From NCBI GenBank assembly GCA_016715365.1, contig JADKAM010000001.1, forward strand, positions 310,001-374,000: 64,000 nt of DNA, written 5' to 3'. Every line of letters starts with the position of its first letter. Positions within the stretch are counted from its first letter, which is position 1. Below the pieces are notes generated by a model. That model had not been told where the DNA came from and made no database searches. It was given only the letters and a program-made list of their open reading frames with translations. Below, piece after piece: positions 1 to 8,844 of this stretch. Both the position numbers and the translations under genes were made by a program. This DNA is from Chitinophagaceae bacterium (GTDB lineage: Bacteria; Bacteroidota; Bacteroidia; Chitinophagales; Chitinophagaceae).

Positions 1-1126
1 CAGGACGGTTAAAGTCGTCATATTTTGTTACTAACCATTTAACAGTTCCCTGCCGCATGTTTGCATCCTGCATCATTACAAGTCTGTCCCTGGCATCATA
101 AATCATATAAATCAAGCCTCCGCCCGGCACTTTTTTTAGTATTAACCGGTTACGTTGATCATATTCATAAAAGAAACTTTGTTCGGGTAACTGGCCTGGA
201 CTCAATCCCAAATTACTCCCTTCCGGCTGTATTACGTAGCGCAGATTACCATGATCATCGTAGATATAATATGTACAAAGCCAGCCCACATACCCGGTTC
301 CTGTACCATTATCGGCGGCACCAGTAAGCTGTACTTTTTTTAGAATTATTTTTCCATCCTTGTCTTTAAATTCGATTATTTGTTTTTTATGCTCATCTAC
401 AGTTATTGTCTTATATAACTCACCGGGTGGGTAGGTTCCGTTTTGATTATAATTACCAGAAGGGCCCGACCAAATCTTTACAGCATCTGCGGCTGTATTA
501 ATGCAGTATTTTATTTGTTGATTTCTTCGTAAAGAAGGGTCAGGATTACTTTCGCTGCCCACCCAACTGTTACCAGGAGCATAGGTTTCACTTACTCTGT
601 TTAAAGGTGAAGGTTCAAAATTTGTTTTGTTGTAGTAAAAGATTTCATTTTGAGAGCCATATTGTGCATTCATGAAAGTTTCCTGTTGCTGAAAAGGATT
701 CATTTTAAACTTACCATCATTGGTTGGGTAACCTCCTGTAGTATTTGCAGCAAATGGTAAATACTTATATTGCTCCCTGCCAAATTGATCATACTCAATT
801 GCATTTATCAGATCCCTGGCATTGGTTGAGGAAGTCGGATTTGAAGGATCGGTTTCCAGAGAACCCTTTTTTACTACTGTTTGCAAAGGCCTGCCTAAGC
901 CATCTATATATTGTGTTGTCTGCTTTGCATCCTTTACAGGTTTCGCCATTAACTGGTTTGCATCCTGTTCGGGGACTGCAACATCCCAGGTCCGGATAAA
1001 ATTTACGGGCATTCCTGCTGAATAAGGATTAGGTACAGGCCGGGGTTGGGCTAAGGAATGCATATTGCTCAGCACTGCTATACTTAGCGATATAGTTTTT
1101 ACTATATTCTTAAACTCTTTCTTCAT
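1..1126 (-). CDS. DUF6443 RHS-repeat protein, 5' part only (runs off left edge)
   Basis: The ATG at 1126-1124 opens a frame that stays open for 375 codons to the window edge, so only the N-terminal part is visible. It begins with a signal peptide (MKKEFKNIVKTISLSIAVLS, ending near HSLAQ) followed by the DUF6443 opening: VNFIRTWDV, then TTQYIDGLGRPLQTVVKKGS and YDQFGREQYKYLP. RHS/YD-type strands follow (IYDARDRLVMMQD). The family is secreted or surface RHS proteins whose far C-terminus carries a variable toxin-like domain; that end is outside the window. It is the last visible gene of module 1, 29 nt after the peroxidase-like gene and probably cotranscribed with it. It resembles the N-terminus of the protein at 15903-20249. 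Confidence 0.88.
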   Translation of the reverse strand, partial: MKKEFKNIVKTISLSIAVLSNMHSLAQPRPVPNPYSAGMPVNFIRTWDVAVPEQDANQLMAKPVKDAKQTTQYIDGLGRPLQTVVKKGSLETDPSNPTSSTNARDLINAIEYDQFGREQYKYLPFAANTTGGYPTNDGKFKMNPFQQQETFMNAQYGSQNEIFYYNKTNFEPSPLNRVSETYAPGNSWVGSESNPDPSLRRNQQIKYCINTAADAVKIWSGPSGNYNQNGTYPPGELYKTITVDEHKKQIIEFKDKDGKIILKKVQLTGAADNGTGTGYVGWLCTYYIYDDHGNLRYVIQPEGSNLGLSPGQLPEQSFFYEYDQRNRLILKKVPGGGLIYMIYDARDRLVMMQDANMRQGTVKWLVTKYDDFNRP

Positions 1127-1155
1127 TGAAAAAAGTTTTAGTTTTTATTTATTTT

Positions 1156-1695
1156 CTACTGAATTAAATTATTCATAGCACTGCTTCCTAACCTGGTTTG
1201 TGCCCCTAAAACGCCAATCAGTTCTCCTGTTGCAGAAATAACAAACTTATTTCTTGGCCCCGTAATATCCCTATCAAAATGATCGTTTTTGCCTTTATCC
1301 GTTAACCACTTAAATAAAGGGTGCTGTGTGTTGCCTGATGTCTTTCTCGTAAAGTAACCTTCTGTAACTATAACATCCATATTCAGTTTACTCCGGTACC
1401 ACATCTTTAAACTATTCTTTAATACCGGTGCAAACCCATCCTCGTATGAAGGGACGGCAATAATCACAAGTGAGTTGCTATTTGCTGCTCTGAGTGAATC
1501 TAAAGAGTAGAGCAAAGAATCATTGGAACTGTTTTGCTGTACAGGCAGTGTGATAACAAGTATTTTTTTGCCCTGGTAGTTTGTGAGCGGTTTATTAATT
1601 CCTTCAATAGTTTTTACGGTATGAGTATAAACACTTTCTACACAGACCATACCTGTAAGAAAAAAGAAGCCGGTAATTAAAATTATTCTTACCAT
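1156..1695 (-). CDS. Glutathione-peroxidase-like protein without catalytic cysteine
   Basis: This 179-residue protein starts with an uncleaved or cleavable hydrophobic helix (residues 1-20). The rest follows the thioredoxin-fold layout of glutathione peroxidases: THTVKTIEGINKPLTNYQGK for the first strands, then a central strand (LVIIAVPSYEDG), HPLFKWLTDKG in the usual 'PLYKFL' position and NKFVISATGELIGVL near the end. The place where the family has Cys or Sec (normally NVASxCG) reads VITLPVQQNSSND here, with no cysteine, and the FPCNQF position is VPSYEDGF. Peroxidase activity is therefore unlikely. It sits between RHS A and the DUF6443 RHS gene of module 1 and has no counterpart in modules 2 or 3. 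The family assignment is by eye. Confidence 0.6.
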   Translation of the reverse strand: MVRIILITGFFFLTGMVCVESVYTHTVKTIEGINKPLTNYQGKKILVITLPVQQNSSNDSLLYSLDSLRAANSNSLVIIAVPSYEDGFAPVLKNSLKMWYRSKLNMDVIVTEGYFTRKTSGNTQHPLFKWLTDKGKNDHFDRDITGPRNKFVISATGELIGVLGAQTRLGSSAMNNLIQ

Positions 1696-1732
1696 ATTTA
1701 TTCGTTTTAATTTTCTTTTGTTTACTTATTAT

Positions 1733-4700
1733 TTAAAAGTCTATTGAAATAAAATTGCAGCTTGTTGATGATACATTAATATTATAAAACGAAACCGGGG
1801 TGCTGCCTGTTATTGTCTGATTTCCGCAACCCGACTGAAAAGTGCCATCAATATTTGAGTAAAGCCTTGAAATGGAAAGGTTATAAGTTCCTACAGGAAT
1901 ACTACCTAAAGGCTGCTGCCCGCCTGCAATAGGGACATTAAAAGTATAAACGACCTGAGTTGATGTGTTATAATAAGTTGCAATCAAGTCCTGATCTCCC
2001 ATATTGTTGTATGAAGTGAGCGCTACACAGGTTTCTGGTGGACAGGTTGTTTCATTATACCCTGCCGATATCCATTGTGTCAGGTTATATGTTGGGCTGC
2101 AGGCATTCATATCTCTTTGTTCCTGTTCCTGAAAACCTGTCCTTCCACAAGTACCTGTAAGACATCGTACATTGGCAGTATTTTGCCAATCAGGGCTAAC
2201 ATCGTTACAAGTAATGCAATTCTCAGGTTGGCCTGCATAGTTATAACATATTTTTTTGACTATATTGTTATCATTATCTCTAATAATTGATAACCTGTTT
2301 AAAACATCATATTCATAATAAGTTGTTTTGCCATTGGGGTCAGTTTCACTGGTTATGCCAACCAAGGGCTTATAAGTATATGTATAAACCTGTGCGCCGG
2401 ATAAATTTGTCCGATAGATAGCCAGGTTCGCCCTGAAAGTTGCATCATCAGGTGGTGAGTTCAGCAACGCCTGATTTACTCCTGCCAGCGAAACAACATC
2501 TGCATATGATTTGCCGATAATTTTAACTACAGGATATTCCTGACTGTAGCCCCACAAATAAGTCTCAATAAAATCATTTTCCTTCTGCCTTTCATGTAAA
2601 TTTCCTTTATCATCATACTTATTATAGAGGTATTTAGTTTCGATTGGGTTAGCCTCATTTTGATATTTTGCTTTTTCAGGTTTTAAAATTGTTCCACCCC
2701 AGTTTCTGTATGTAATCAAGGTTCTATTTAGTAGAGTGGTATTATTGTATTGCTCTGTTTGTAAAACCGGGCTTACAATATTGCGATTAACCATTTCATC
2801 AATTGCAGCAAGTTCTGCTCCAGTCAAAGGAGTTACAGCATTAATGTCATTCTTCTCAAACGGGCCACGGTTGATGGTTTTAATCAACTCTCCCTTACTA
2901 TTTGTTCTTTCTGTTCTTGTAGGATAGAGATGTAGGGGGTTACTATAAAAATAATTTGTAATCGTATTTATCTGGTTATTTGATCCTGGAGAATATGTTG
3001 TATTCTCAGTCTGTTGAAGGTAAAAAGGAACGGCTACTGTATAGTATTTTTCAACGCTCCATTTTGCAGGGTATGTAAACAATTGATTCCAAACCTGAGT
3101 AACCCTTTCTGGCAGAATCCTACTTATCTTTAAGTGGGGTGTGATTGATTCGTTTGGCAAACAAAAATTACCGTTTTCCTCGCACTGGCTGTCGTAAACA
3201 GATTGGTAAGTGTTTTTTGTCTTTGCTATATTTTCGTATGTAGATGTAATACTATTAAACAATTGATCAGTCTTTTCAAGCAGAAGCCCTTTTCCTAATT
3301 CAGTATTACTGTTACTGTTTATTGATATACCAATACCACTACAACCTGTAGAGTATTTATAAATAGTCCTCCCTGTAGAACCATTGAGAATATTTTTTTC
3401 AATTACTTGCTCGTAACCTATACCTGGTTCTAAAGCAACCCCCAATATCGGTACAGAAAAAGAAGAAAACTCCCAGTTTCCGCAAGGAATAGGATTTCCA
3501 GTATTTGAATTTAATGATTCAAATAGGTTAAAATAAACCTTATTTGCATCCGGTGGCAAAATAAGAGAACTATTTGCAGAAGTTTCAGACCAGTTGTAGT
3601 CATAATATTTTGATGTTGCAATATGATTTTGAAAATCAAAATTCTTTATCGCTTTTATCCTTAAACCTCCGTACATAATTCTTTCTTGTGTTACGGTTGT
3701 GGTTACCGGCGTTTGCCAATTTACAGCAAGGCCACCATAATCTACTAAATTTGACCTGTATAACCTTAACTTATAATTGTGGTCAACAGTTAAATCATTT
3801 AGGGTAGCGTAACCATAAGCCGGACCATTTATATATCTGTAAACAATAGATGGGTCATTACCATCAATAATAGATCCGGCTGTAAAATCATCATAATTTT
3901 CTAAAGATAAACTCCAGCTCCAGTTAACCCCAACAGCTCCAGCGGGAAGAATAAAGTCGGCATATGTATAGGAATCTCCGGAATTTGCAGCAGCTTCTAC
4001 ATAAGCATTTCCTTGTTGGTAAGTAGTGGTGCTTTCTGTAACAAGATCTTTATGAGGTTCATATTCAAACTCTGTATATCCGCCCGTAGGATAAGCCATT
4101 TTTATTAAACTACCTGATTGCATATAATCAAAATCAGGAGACCTGTCAGCGCCAGTCATCTTACTAGCCAAAGGTACCGGAGGAATAAATGTATTATTTA
4201 TTTTTCCATTATAATAACCCCAGTGATCCTGAGAAAGAGAAAGCCTTTCTGGTAATGAATGTGTTTCATTATATGTAAATTGATATGGTGGTAAATTATA
4301 TTCCTTTACCGCCAAAAGCTTAAGCCTGGGCGCATAATTTTGATTAAAGTAACCATAAGACAAAGTCCAAGATTTACGCTGAATATTATTAAAGTAAGTT
4401 TTTATGCCTTCCAGATAATTTCCTGCATCTTGCCCGTTATGTTTTAAATCAAGCCTTTTTACTATAGAATATAAAAAATCGATCTTAGTGCTATTATCGT
4501 CTGAAATAATTTTTTTTACTCTTAGCCCATAAAGAGGATAAACTTTTTTGCACTTTCTATTACTTGCTGATAAATCATCGCAGCCACTAGAAATAGGATA
4601 CTGTCTTTCATATTGCACTTCAGAATAGTTACTTTCAACCGTATAAGTATATGAATCGTATTCTAAGAATACCTGCCTATTGTTTGGACTTACTATTTTA

Positions 4701-5446
4701 GATAAATAACACGCAGAATTGTTACCAGAGTTATTTTCCCTGGAGCTTTCTTGCCCCAAAGTACAAACACTAATACCGCTCCCGCTTCCTTCATGCTCTG
4801 TAAAATAATATTTATATCCCTTGTCATCAGTAATAATAAATCCGTTATAAAAACTACCATTATAAGGAGTTATTTTGAAATTAGGGTTAGCTGGTACCAA
4901 ACGAGGGATGCCGTTTCTGTCGATTACAAATTTTCCTGAATTTCCCAAAAAATTATAATAGTAAATATCCCGTTCCATATCCCGGTTATTATTAACTAAA
5001 TCTTTTGCCAATTCGTAATCTGGGGTAGATCCGAATTCAAGCTCATGAAAGGGATTTATAGCAGGATTAAAATTAGGCCCCGGATAATTAGCCTCATTCG
5101 CACCATCCGGTAAACCACGTATTGACCTTGTAATAACGCCACCTGCCATTAACGACCATCCTAATCCAACATTAGTCGCTATATCATCCACTCTTATACC
5201 TCCTGCATTATAGTCCAGGCTAATTTTGAAATTTATATCTCCATAATTAAAATCGGAAATTGAAATTGAAATTTGAGGAGTACCTGAAAAAAGAGAAACA
5301 GGCACAGCACCATATTTTCCTAAAGCGGCCGCCTCTGGTGAAGGAGATACAATTTGAGGATAGTTTGCTTGTCCATAATCTGCATTTTGGCAAAACGAAA
5401 AAAGGCTAAAACATAAAAATGTAATTATTAAACATACTTTTTTCAT
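1733..5446 (-). CDS. RHS/YD-repeat protein A of module 1, with extra cysteine-rich C-terminus
   Basis: This 1237-residue secreted protein has a signal peptide (residues 1-19, ending SLFSFC before QNAD). The N-terminal block (SPEAAALGKYGAVPVSLFSG, then GDINFKISLDYNAGG and NVGLGWSL) is the plug-like start typical of Bacteroidota RHS proteins. Long beta-strand repeats follow, ending in a clear YD repeat (KTTYYEYDVLNRLSIIRDND) near residue 1050. Its paralogue at 20297-23308 stops right after the equivalent repeat, but this one carries about 160 more residues. These comprise a Cys-rich segment (residues 1078-1140; RDMNACSPTYNLTQW, DUF5977-like) and a beta-sandwich-like tail. It lies 38 nt after the coiled-coil barrel gene. 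It has no recognisable toxin domain, so it is more likely a shell half or partner of the DUF6443 protein than the toxin carrier. That role is inference. Confidence 0.85.
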   Translation of the reverse strand: MKKVCLIITFLCFSLFSFCQNADYGQANYPQIVSPSPEAAALGKYGAVPVSLFSGTPQISISISDFNYGDINFKISLDYNAGGIRVDDIATNVGLGWSLMAGGVITRSIRGLPDGANEANYPGPNFNPAINPFHELEFGSTPDYELAKDLVNNNRDMERDIYYYNFLGNSGKFVIDRNGIPRLVPANPNFKITPYNGSFYNGFIITDDKGYKYYFTEHEGSGSGISVCTLGQESSRENNSGNNSACYLSKIVSPNNRQVFLEYDSYTYTVESNYSEVQYERQYPISSGCDDLSASNRKCKKVYPLYGLRVKKIISDDNSTKIDFLYSIVKRLDLKHNGQDAGNYLEGIKTYFNNIQRKSWTLSYGYFNQNYAPRLKLLAVKEYNLPPYQFTYNETHSLPERLSLSQDHWGYYNGKINNTFIPPVPLASKMTGADRSPDFDYMQSGSLIKMAYPTGGYTEFEYEPHKDLVTESTTTYQQGNAYVEAAANSGDSYTYADFILPAGAVGVNWSWSLSLENYDDFTAGSIIDGNDPSIVYRYINGPAYGYATLNDLTVDHNYKLRLYRSNLVDYGGLAVNWQTPVTTTVTQERIMYGGLRIKAIKNFDFQNHIATSKYYDYNWSETSANSSLILPPDANKVYFNLFESLNSNTGNPIPCGNWEFSSFSVPILGVALEPGIGYEQVIEKNILNGSTGRTIYKYSTGCSGIGISINSNSNTELGKGLLLEKTDQLFNSITSTYENIAKTKNTYQSVYDSQCEENGNFCLPNESITPHLKISRILPERVTQVWNQLFTYPAKWSVEKYYTVAVPFYLQQTENTTYSPGSNNQINTITNYFYSNPLHLYPTRTERTNSKGELIKTINRGPFEKNDINAVTPLTGAELAAIDEMVNRNIVSPVLQTEQYNNTTLLNRTLITYRNWGGTILKPEKAKYQNEANPIETKYLYNKYDDKGNLHERQKENDFIETYLWGYSQEYPVVKIIGKSYADVVSLAGVNQALLNSPPDDATFRANLAIYRTNLSGAQVYTYTYKPLVGITSETDPNGKTTYYEYDVLNRLSIIRDNDNNIVKKICYNYAGQPENCITCNDVSPDWQNTANVRCLTGTCGRTGFQEQEQRDMNACSPTYNLTQWISAGYNETTCPPETCVALTSYNNMGDQDLIATYYNTSTQVVYTFNVPIAGGQQPLGSIPVGTYNLSISRLYSNIDGTFQSGCGNQTITGSTPVSFYNINVSSTSCNFISIDF

Positions 5447-5484
5447 AAGTTCCTTTGATTTTATTTTTAGTAACTCATTTATAG

Positions 5485-6930
5485 TTAAAACTTATACCCC
5501 ATTCTAAATAATATCGGTTGGCTCACCGGGTTATGCTGCCGGTAAAGCATGTCATACAATAACTGGACACTTGTACCATTAAAGAATTTTGTTTTTACAT
5601 TTATCTTCTTAGTTAATCCCACTAACCCTACCTGTTGCCAGTCATTGTATTGTTTTAATGCAGTCAAATTCTTAAACTGTGCATTGTAATTCAGTTCATA
5701 GCCACCTGTTACAAAAATTTGCCACTTTAATTTCCAGTCTATAAAGCTTCTTATACCTATTCCTTGGTGACTGATGCTAATTCTTTGTATACTACCCAAG
5801 CCCATCTTGTATGATGCTCCGATACCGACAACTGATTTGTCGTTGAGCTTATAACCAACACTCAACGCAATATCTGCTGTAGTTGGCACCAAGCTATTAT
5901 TCTTTGCAAACTGAAAATTGCTACCAAATTCTAGGCGTTGTAAAAATGTTTTTGACTTCTGATTATTGGGTTTGAAATTTGGAATATTAGCATCGCTACT
6001 GCTGCCACCCATTTGCATTACTTTGTCTTTTAATTGACTTACCTGTGCCTGTGCCTCCTGAAAATTCTGTTTCATTATTTCTAACGCATTGGGGCCACCA
6101 GAAGCAATCTGATTTTGTATTAGAGTATTTACACTTGCCCTAGTTTGTAAGCCCTGCAGACTTGCCATAGAAGCAGGGGTATTGGGGGAGCCAAATAAAG
6201 AAGCCAGCATACTGTTATCCTGCATAAACCTTGTAAAAGCAGGTATCTTGTTTAAAAGCTTAAGAGCTAATTCCTCTGCTTTCTTTTTATCGGTAAACAG
6301 CTCTTTATAATTCCGCAGTGTTTCTATGTAGTAATAGGATTCCTTATCAATCTTGGTCAGGTACTTGCTTCTGCCAATATATTTTAGTGCCTCATTCAGC
6401 AGCTGCTGTTTTCTTTCTTTGATGAATGCTTCAACAGCTTCGGTGTTGCTTACATCCTCTTCCAATTCATTCAGTTTCTTCTTTGTAGTATTGATTGGCT
6501 GAATCAGTTTTTTATCAAGTTTATCTTTTTGATCTTCCAGGTATTTAATACTGGTGGTTAGTTTATCCCGGTATTCGTTATACTTTGTTTTGTAACCTTC
6601 GGCAATGGTTTTACCCTCCTGTAACTTCTTTAATAAACTGCCGAATGTAGTAGCATTGCTGCCGAATAATTTTGCAGATGTTTCGGGGCTAACCTGGTCT
6701 AATATATTTTTAATCTTGTTTTCCCATTTGCTTAGTTTGGCCAATGTCTTTTCTGTTTTACCGGTAATGCGGTTGCTGTACTTATCAATTTTATTTTCTA
6801 CCTTATTGAGATATTTAACGGGAACTTTCTGGAGATTCTCTAATGCCTGGAATATACTATCAGTCTGAGCTACACAGAAATGCGAAGAGAAGATTATCAG
6901 GGTTGTTATAAAGAGCCGGGTAAGACTCAT
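5485..6930 (-). CDS. Coiled-coil plus beta-barrel outer-membrane protein of RHS module 1
   Basis: The likely start is the ATG at 6930 (MSLTRLFITTLIIFSSHFCVAQ, a good signal peptide). An in-frame ATG at 6978 would add 16 residues that look like translated leader. Residues 25-300 are strongly helical and charged, with heptad-like stretches (KVENKIDKYSNRITGKTEK, LKKKLNELEED). A glycine/serine linker with a conserved SSDANIPNFKPN follows. The last 140 residues alternate like an outer-membrane barrel (ALSVGYKL, VVGIGASYKMG, FVTGGYELNY) and end in Phe (MGYKF), as many barrels do. I do not recognise a named family. It is closely similar over its whole length to 23337-24785, and both sit first in an RHS operon, which suggests a role as anchor or export partner of the RHS proteins. 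Confidence 0.85.
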   Translation of the reverse strand: MSLTRLFITTLIIFSSHFCVAQTDSIFQALENLQKVPVKYLNKVENKIDKYSNRITGKTEKTLAKLSKWENKIKNILDQVSPETSAKLFGSNATTFGSLLKKLQEGKTIAEGYKTKYNEYRDKLTTSIKYLEDQKDKLDKKLIQPINTTKKKLNELEEDVSNTEAVEAFIKERKQQLLNEALKYIGRSKYLTKIDKESYYYIETLRNYKELFTDKKKAEELALKLLNKIPAFTRFMQDNSMLASLFGSPNTPASMASLQGLQTRASVNTLIQNQIASGGPNALEIMKQNFQEAQAQVSQLKDKVMQMGGSSSDANIPNFKPNNQKSKTFLQRLEFGSNFQFAKNNSLVPTTADIALSVGYKLNDKSVVGIGASYKMGLGSIQRISISHQGIGIRSFIDWKLKWQIFVTGGYELNYNAQFKNLTALKQYNDWQQVGLVGLTKKINVKTKFFNGTSVQLLYDMLYRQHNPVSQPILFRMGYKF

Positions 6931-7175
6931 TGGGTTTGATTTAGTATAAACAAAACAATAAAAACAATGTCTATGCAACTATATGTCACATGAGAACCAG
7001 GGGATTTTTCTAATGCTTGTGATACTAGCTTCTCAGGAAAATTGGATTAAAAAACAAATGGGTAATGAAGGTTAGTTTTCTTTCGTACAATAAACGTAGA
7101 ACTAAAATTTGATAATCGCAAGTCTTTTATGATATTTTTTTTAAAGTAGAATTTTTACTACATCACTTGTCAATC
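6931..7175 (-). repeat. Leader and promoter region shared with module 3 (copy 1)
   Basis: This stretch is nearly the same sequence as 36821-37066, with scattered substitutions and small indels. The similarity continues into the first 20 codons of each gene and stops abruptly near 7175/37066. It contains the promoter at 7091-7121 and about 150 nt of untranslated leader. The leader keeps a long-range pair in both copies: TGAGAA (complement of 7030-7037) and TTCTCA (complement of 6991-6997). Confidence 0.75.
7091..7121 (-). promoter_or_regulatory. Predicted Bacteroidota promoter of RHS module 1
   Basis: Read on the minus strand, TTG at 7121-7119 and TACGTTTA at 7098-7091 are separated by 20 nt. 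This fits the Bacteroidota pattern TTG-N17-23-TAnnTTTG except for the last base. The same two boxes with the same spacing occur before module 3, although the sequence between them has drifted, which supports function. The transcript would start about 150 nt before the ATG at 6930. Confidence 0.6.
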
Positions 7176-7666
7176 AACACCTAATAAATTGGAGTTGCCT
7201 AGTTTACCAGAGTTAAGTGTTATTGTATATTCTCCGGGTTCAAGGGAGTCAAAGATTTTTAAATAATCTCTTTGCCTGTATTTCTTATAAATGAATTTAA
7301 AATGCCCTTCTTTGTTTATACTTTTTTGCCTTGAATATTTGAAACAAAAATTAAAATGTTTCACCAAAATCTTTATGTCACACCATTTCATTGATTGTGA
7401 AAGGTAATTACATCCAAGTCAGGACTCTGTTTATTTTGTTTTTCATATTTGAGATGAAAGAAGTTTTGCATTTTTATGATATTGTATAATAAATTTATGG
7501 GCGATTTGCATTTTTCGATTCGACGGATGCCTGTGTTGAGATATTTCTTTGTAAGACGTTTGCCGGATATTCAACACTTCAAATCTATTTACATAATTTT
7601 TCTTCTATGTAGTATTTGTAATTATTAATTTGACCAAATTTCATTTTTTTAATTAAATATTACATC
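7176..7666. other. Intergenic stretch with no firm gene
   Basis: The DNA is very AT-rich. A minus-strand frame of 73 codons (7170-7391, beginning MKWCDIKILVKHF) has no family I recognise, and its 3' end overlaps the repeated leader, so I do not call it. The word GTCAGGACTCTG at 7418-7429 recurs at 25134-25145 in the same orientation, and both are followed 100-130 bp later by a TTTCTTTGT(A/G)AG(A/G)C-like word. This may be a worn repeat. The last 60 bp lead into the recombinase gene and show no clear TAnnTTTG box. Confidence 0.4.
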
Positions 7667-8737
7667 ATGCAAAAAGAGAGTCCACAAATCTACGTGTCAG
7701 AGTATTTCCGGCAATTTATTAAAGCTTCTGTTTCAGGGAGGCGTTTAACACCTTCCTGCAAAAGAATTACAGCTGGCACCATTGCAAATTACCGTTATGC
7801 GCAAAAATTATTGTTAGAGTTTGAAACAAAATCAGGAAATCCGCTGAGGATTCAGTTACTACATCGGGCTTCTATGAGAACTCTTCAAAAAGAAAAAAAC
7901 TATTGGGCAAGATTTTATATGCAGTTTTCGGCTTTTTTATATAAGGAAAAGGGATATTTCGACAATTATGTACTAAGCGTTTTTAAGATTCTGAAATGTT
8001 TTTTTAATTACTTGCAAAACGAAAAAGGATTTAGCGTGGGTAATTATCATAAATCATTCAGAACACCTTTACAAAAAACCTCTACGGTGGTTTTACAACC
8101 CGAAAGATTGCAATACCTTATTACTGATGAAGCCTTTGAAGCCACTCTGAGCCCTTATCTAAAACGTGTAAAAGATATTTTTGTATTTGGCTGTACAGTT
8201 GCGTTAAGAGTTAGTGATTTGATGAATTTGCAAAAAAAGAATTTAGTGTATTCAGGCAGTGATACTTACCTAGAGTTATTTACTCAAAAAACAGGCACTC
8301 AGGTAAAGATTCCTTTACCTGGCTATGCTATGCAAATTATTAAAAGATATAAGGTAAAAGCGAAATATATTCTGCCAAGGTTATCTGTAAGCAATTTTAA
8401 TATTCAGATAAAAAAATTAATCGAAAAGGCAGGATGGAATCATCCACTCTCAAAAACTATAAGCAAACAGGGTAAATTAACGGAAGTTAAAGACCATAAT
8501 GGCAAAACCTGGTGTTTTCATCAACATATTACAGCTCATACAATGCGGCGCACTGCTATTACTACACTACTTATTATGGGGGTACCTGAAATGGTTGTAA
8601 GAAAGATATCGGGACATGCACCTGGAAGCAAAGAGTTTTATCGCTATGTGTCTGTTGCTGAAGATTATATGAACCAGGAAGTAAAAAATGCACATAAAAA
8701 ATTAGTGGAAACTGATTATAAATTGCAATTAAAATAA
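7667..8737 (+). CDS. Tyrosine recombinase (phage-integrase family)
   Basis: At 356 residues this has the usual length for a Bacteroidota integrase. Residues 5-145 form the helical SAM-like core-binding domain and the remainder is the catalytic domain. Visible catalytic residues are Arg181 (TVALRVSDLMNL), His291 and Arg294 (HTMRR), His317 (SGHAPGS) and the nucleophile Tyr327 (FYRYV, with Tyr325 as the alternative). All expected active-site residues are present, so the enzyme looks functional. It faces away from RHS module 1 and is followed within about 110 bp by an orphan RHS tip. A 15-bp palindrome (TAACCAAATTGGTTA, 8779-8793) just downstream is a possible core site. I saw no directly repeated attachment site. 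Confidence 0.93.
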   Translation: MQKESPQIYVSEYFRQFIKASVSGRRLTPSCKRITAGTIANYRYAQKLLLEFETKSGNPLRIQLLHRASMRTLQKEKNYWARFYMQFSAFLYKEKGYFDNYVLSVFKILKCFFNYLQNEKGFSVGNYHKSFRTPLQKTSTVVLQPERLQYLITDEAFEATLSPYLKRVKDIFVFGCTVALRVSDLMNLQKKNLVYSGSDTYLELFTQKTGTQVKIPLPGYAMQIIKRYKVKAKYILPRLSVSNFNIQIKKLIEKAGWNHPLSKTISKQGKLTEVKDHNGKTWCFHQHITAHTMRRTAITTLLIMGVPEMVVRKISGHAPGSKEFYRYVSVAEDYMNQEVKNAHKKLVETDYKLQLK

Positions 8738-8844
8738 AGGTTAAAACAGAATATATGCTATCGAAAAACGTTGTTTTATAACCAAATTGGTTAAATTTAT
8801 ATGTGTTTAATGCTCTTTGAACTGCGCTACTGATGTGTATTTGA

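Noticed and set aside
6931..6978. Sixteen extra N-terminal residues on the module 1 barrel protein
   Set aside because: The ATG at 6930 gives a normal signal peptide. The extra part (MHRHCFYCFVYTKSN) lies in the conserved leader and would bury the signal peptide.
7170..7391. 73-codon minus-strand gene
   Set aside because: No recognisable family, no promoter, and its end overlaps the repeated leader. It remains possible but unsupported.
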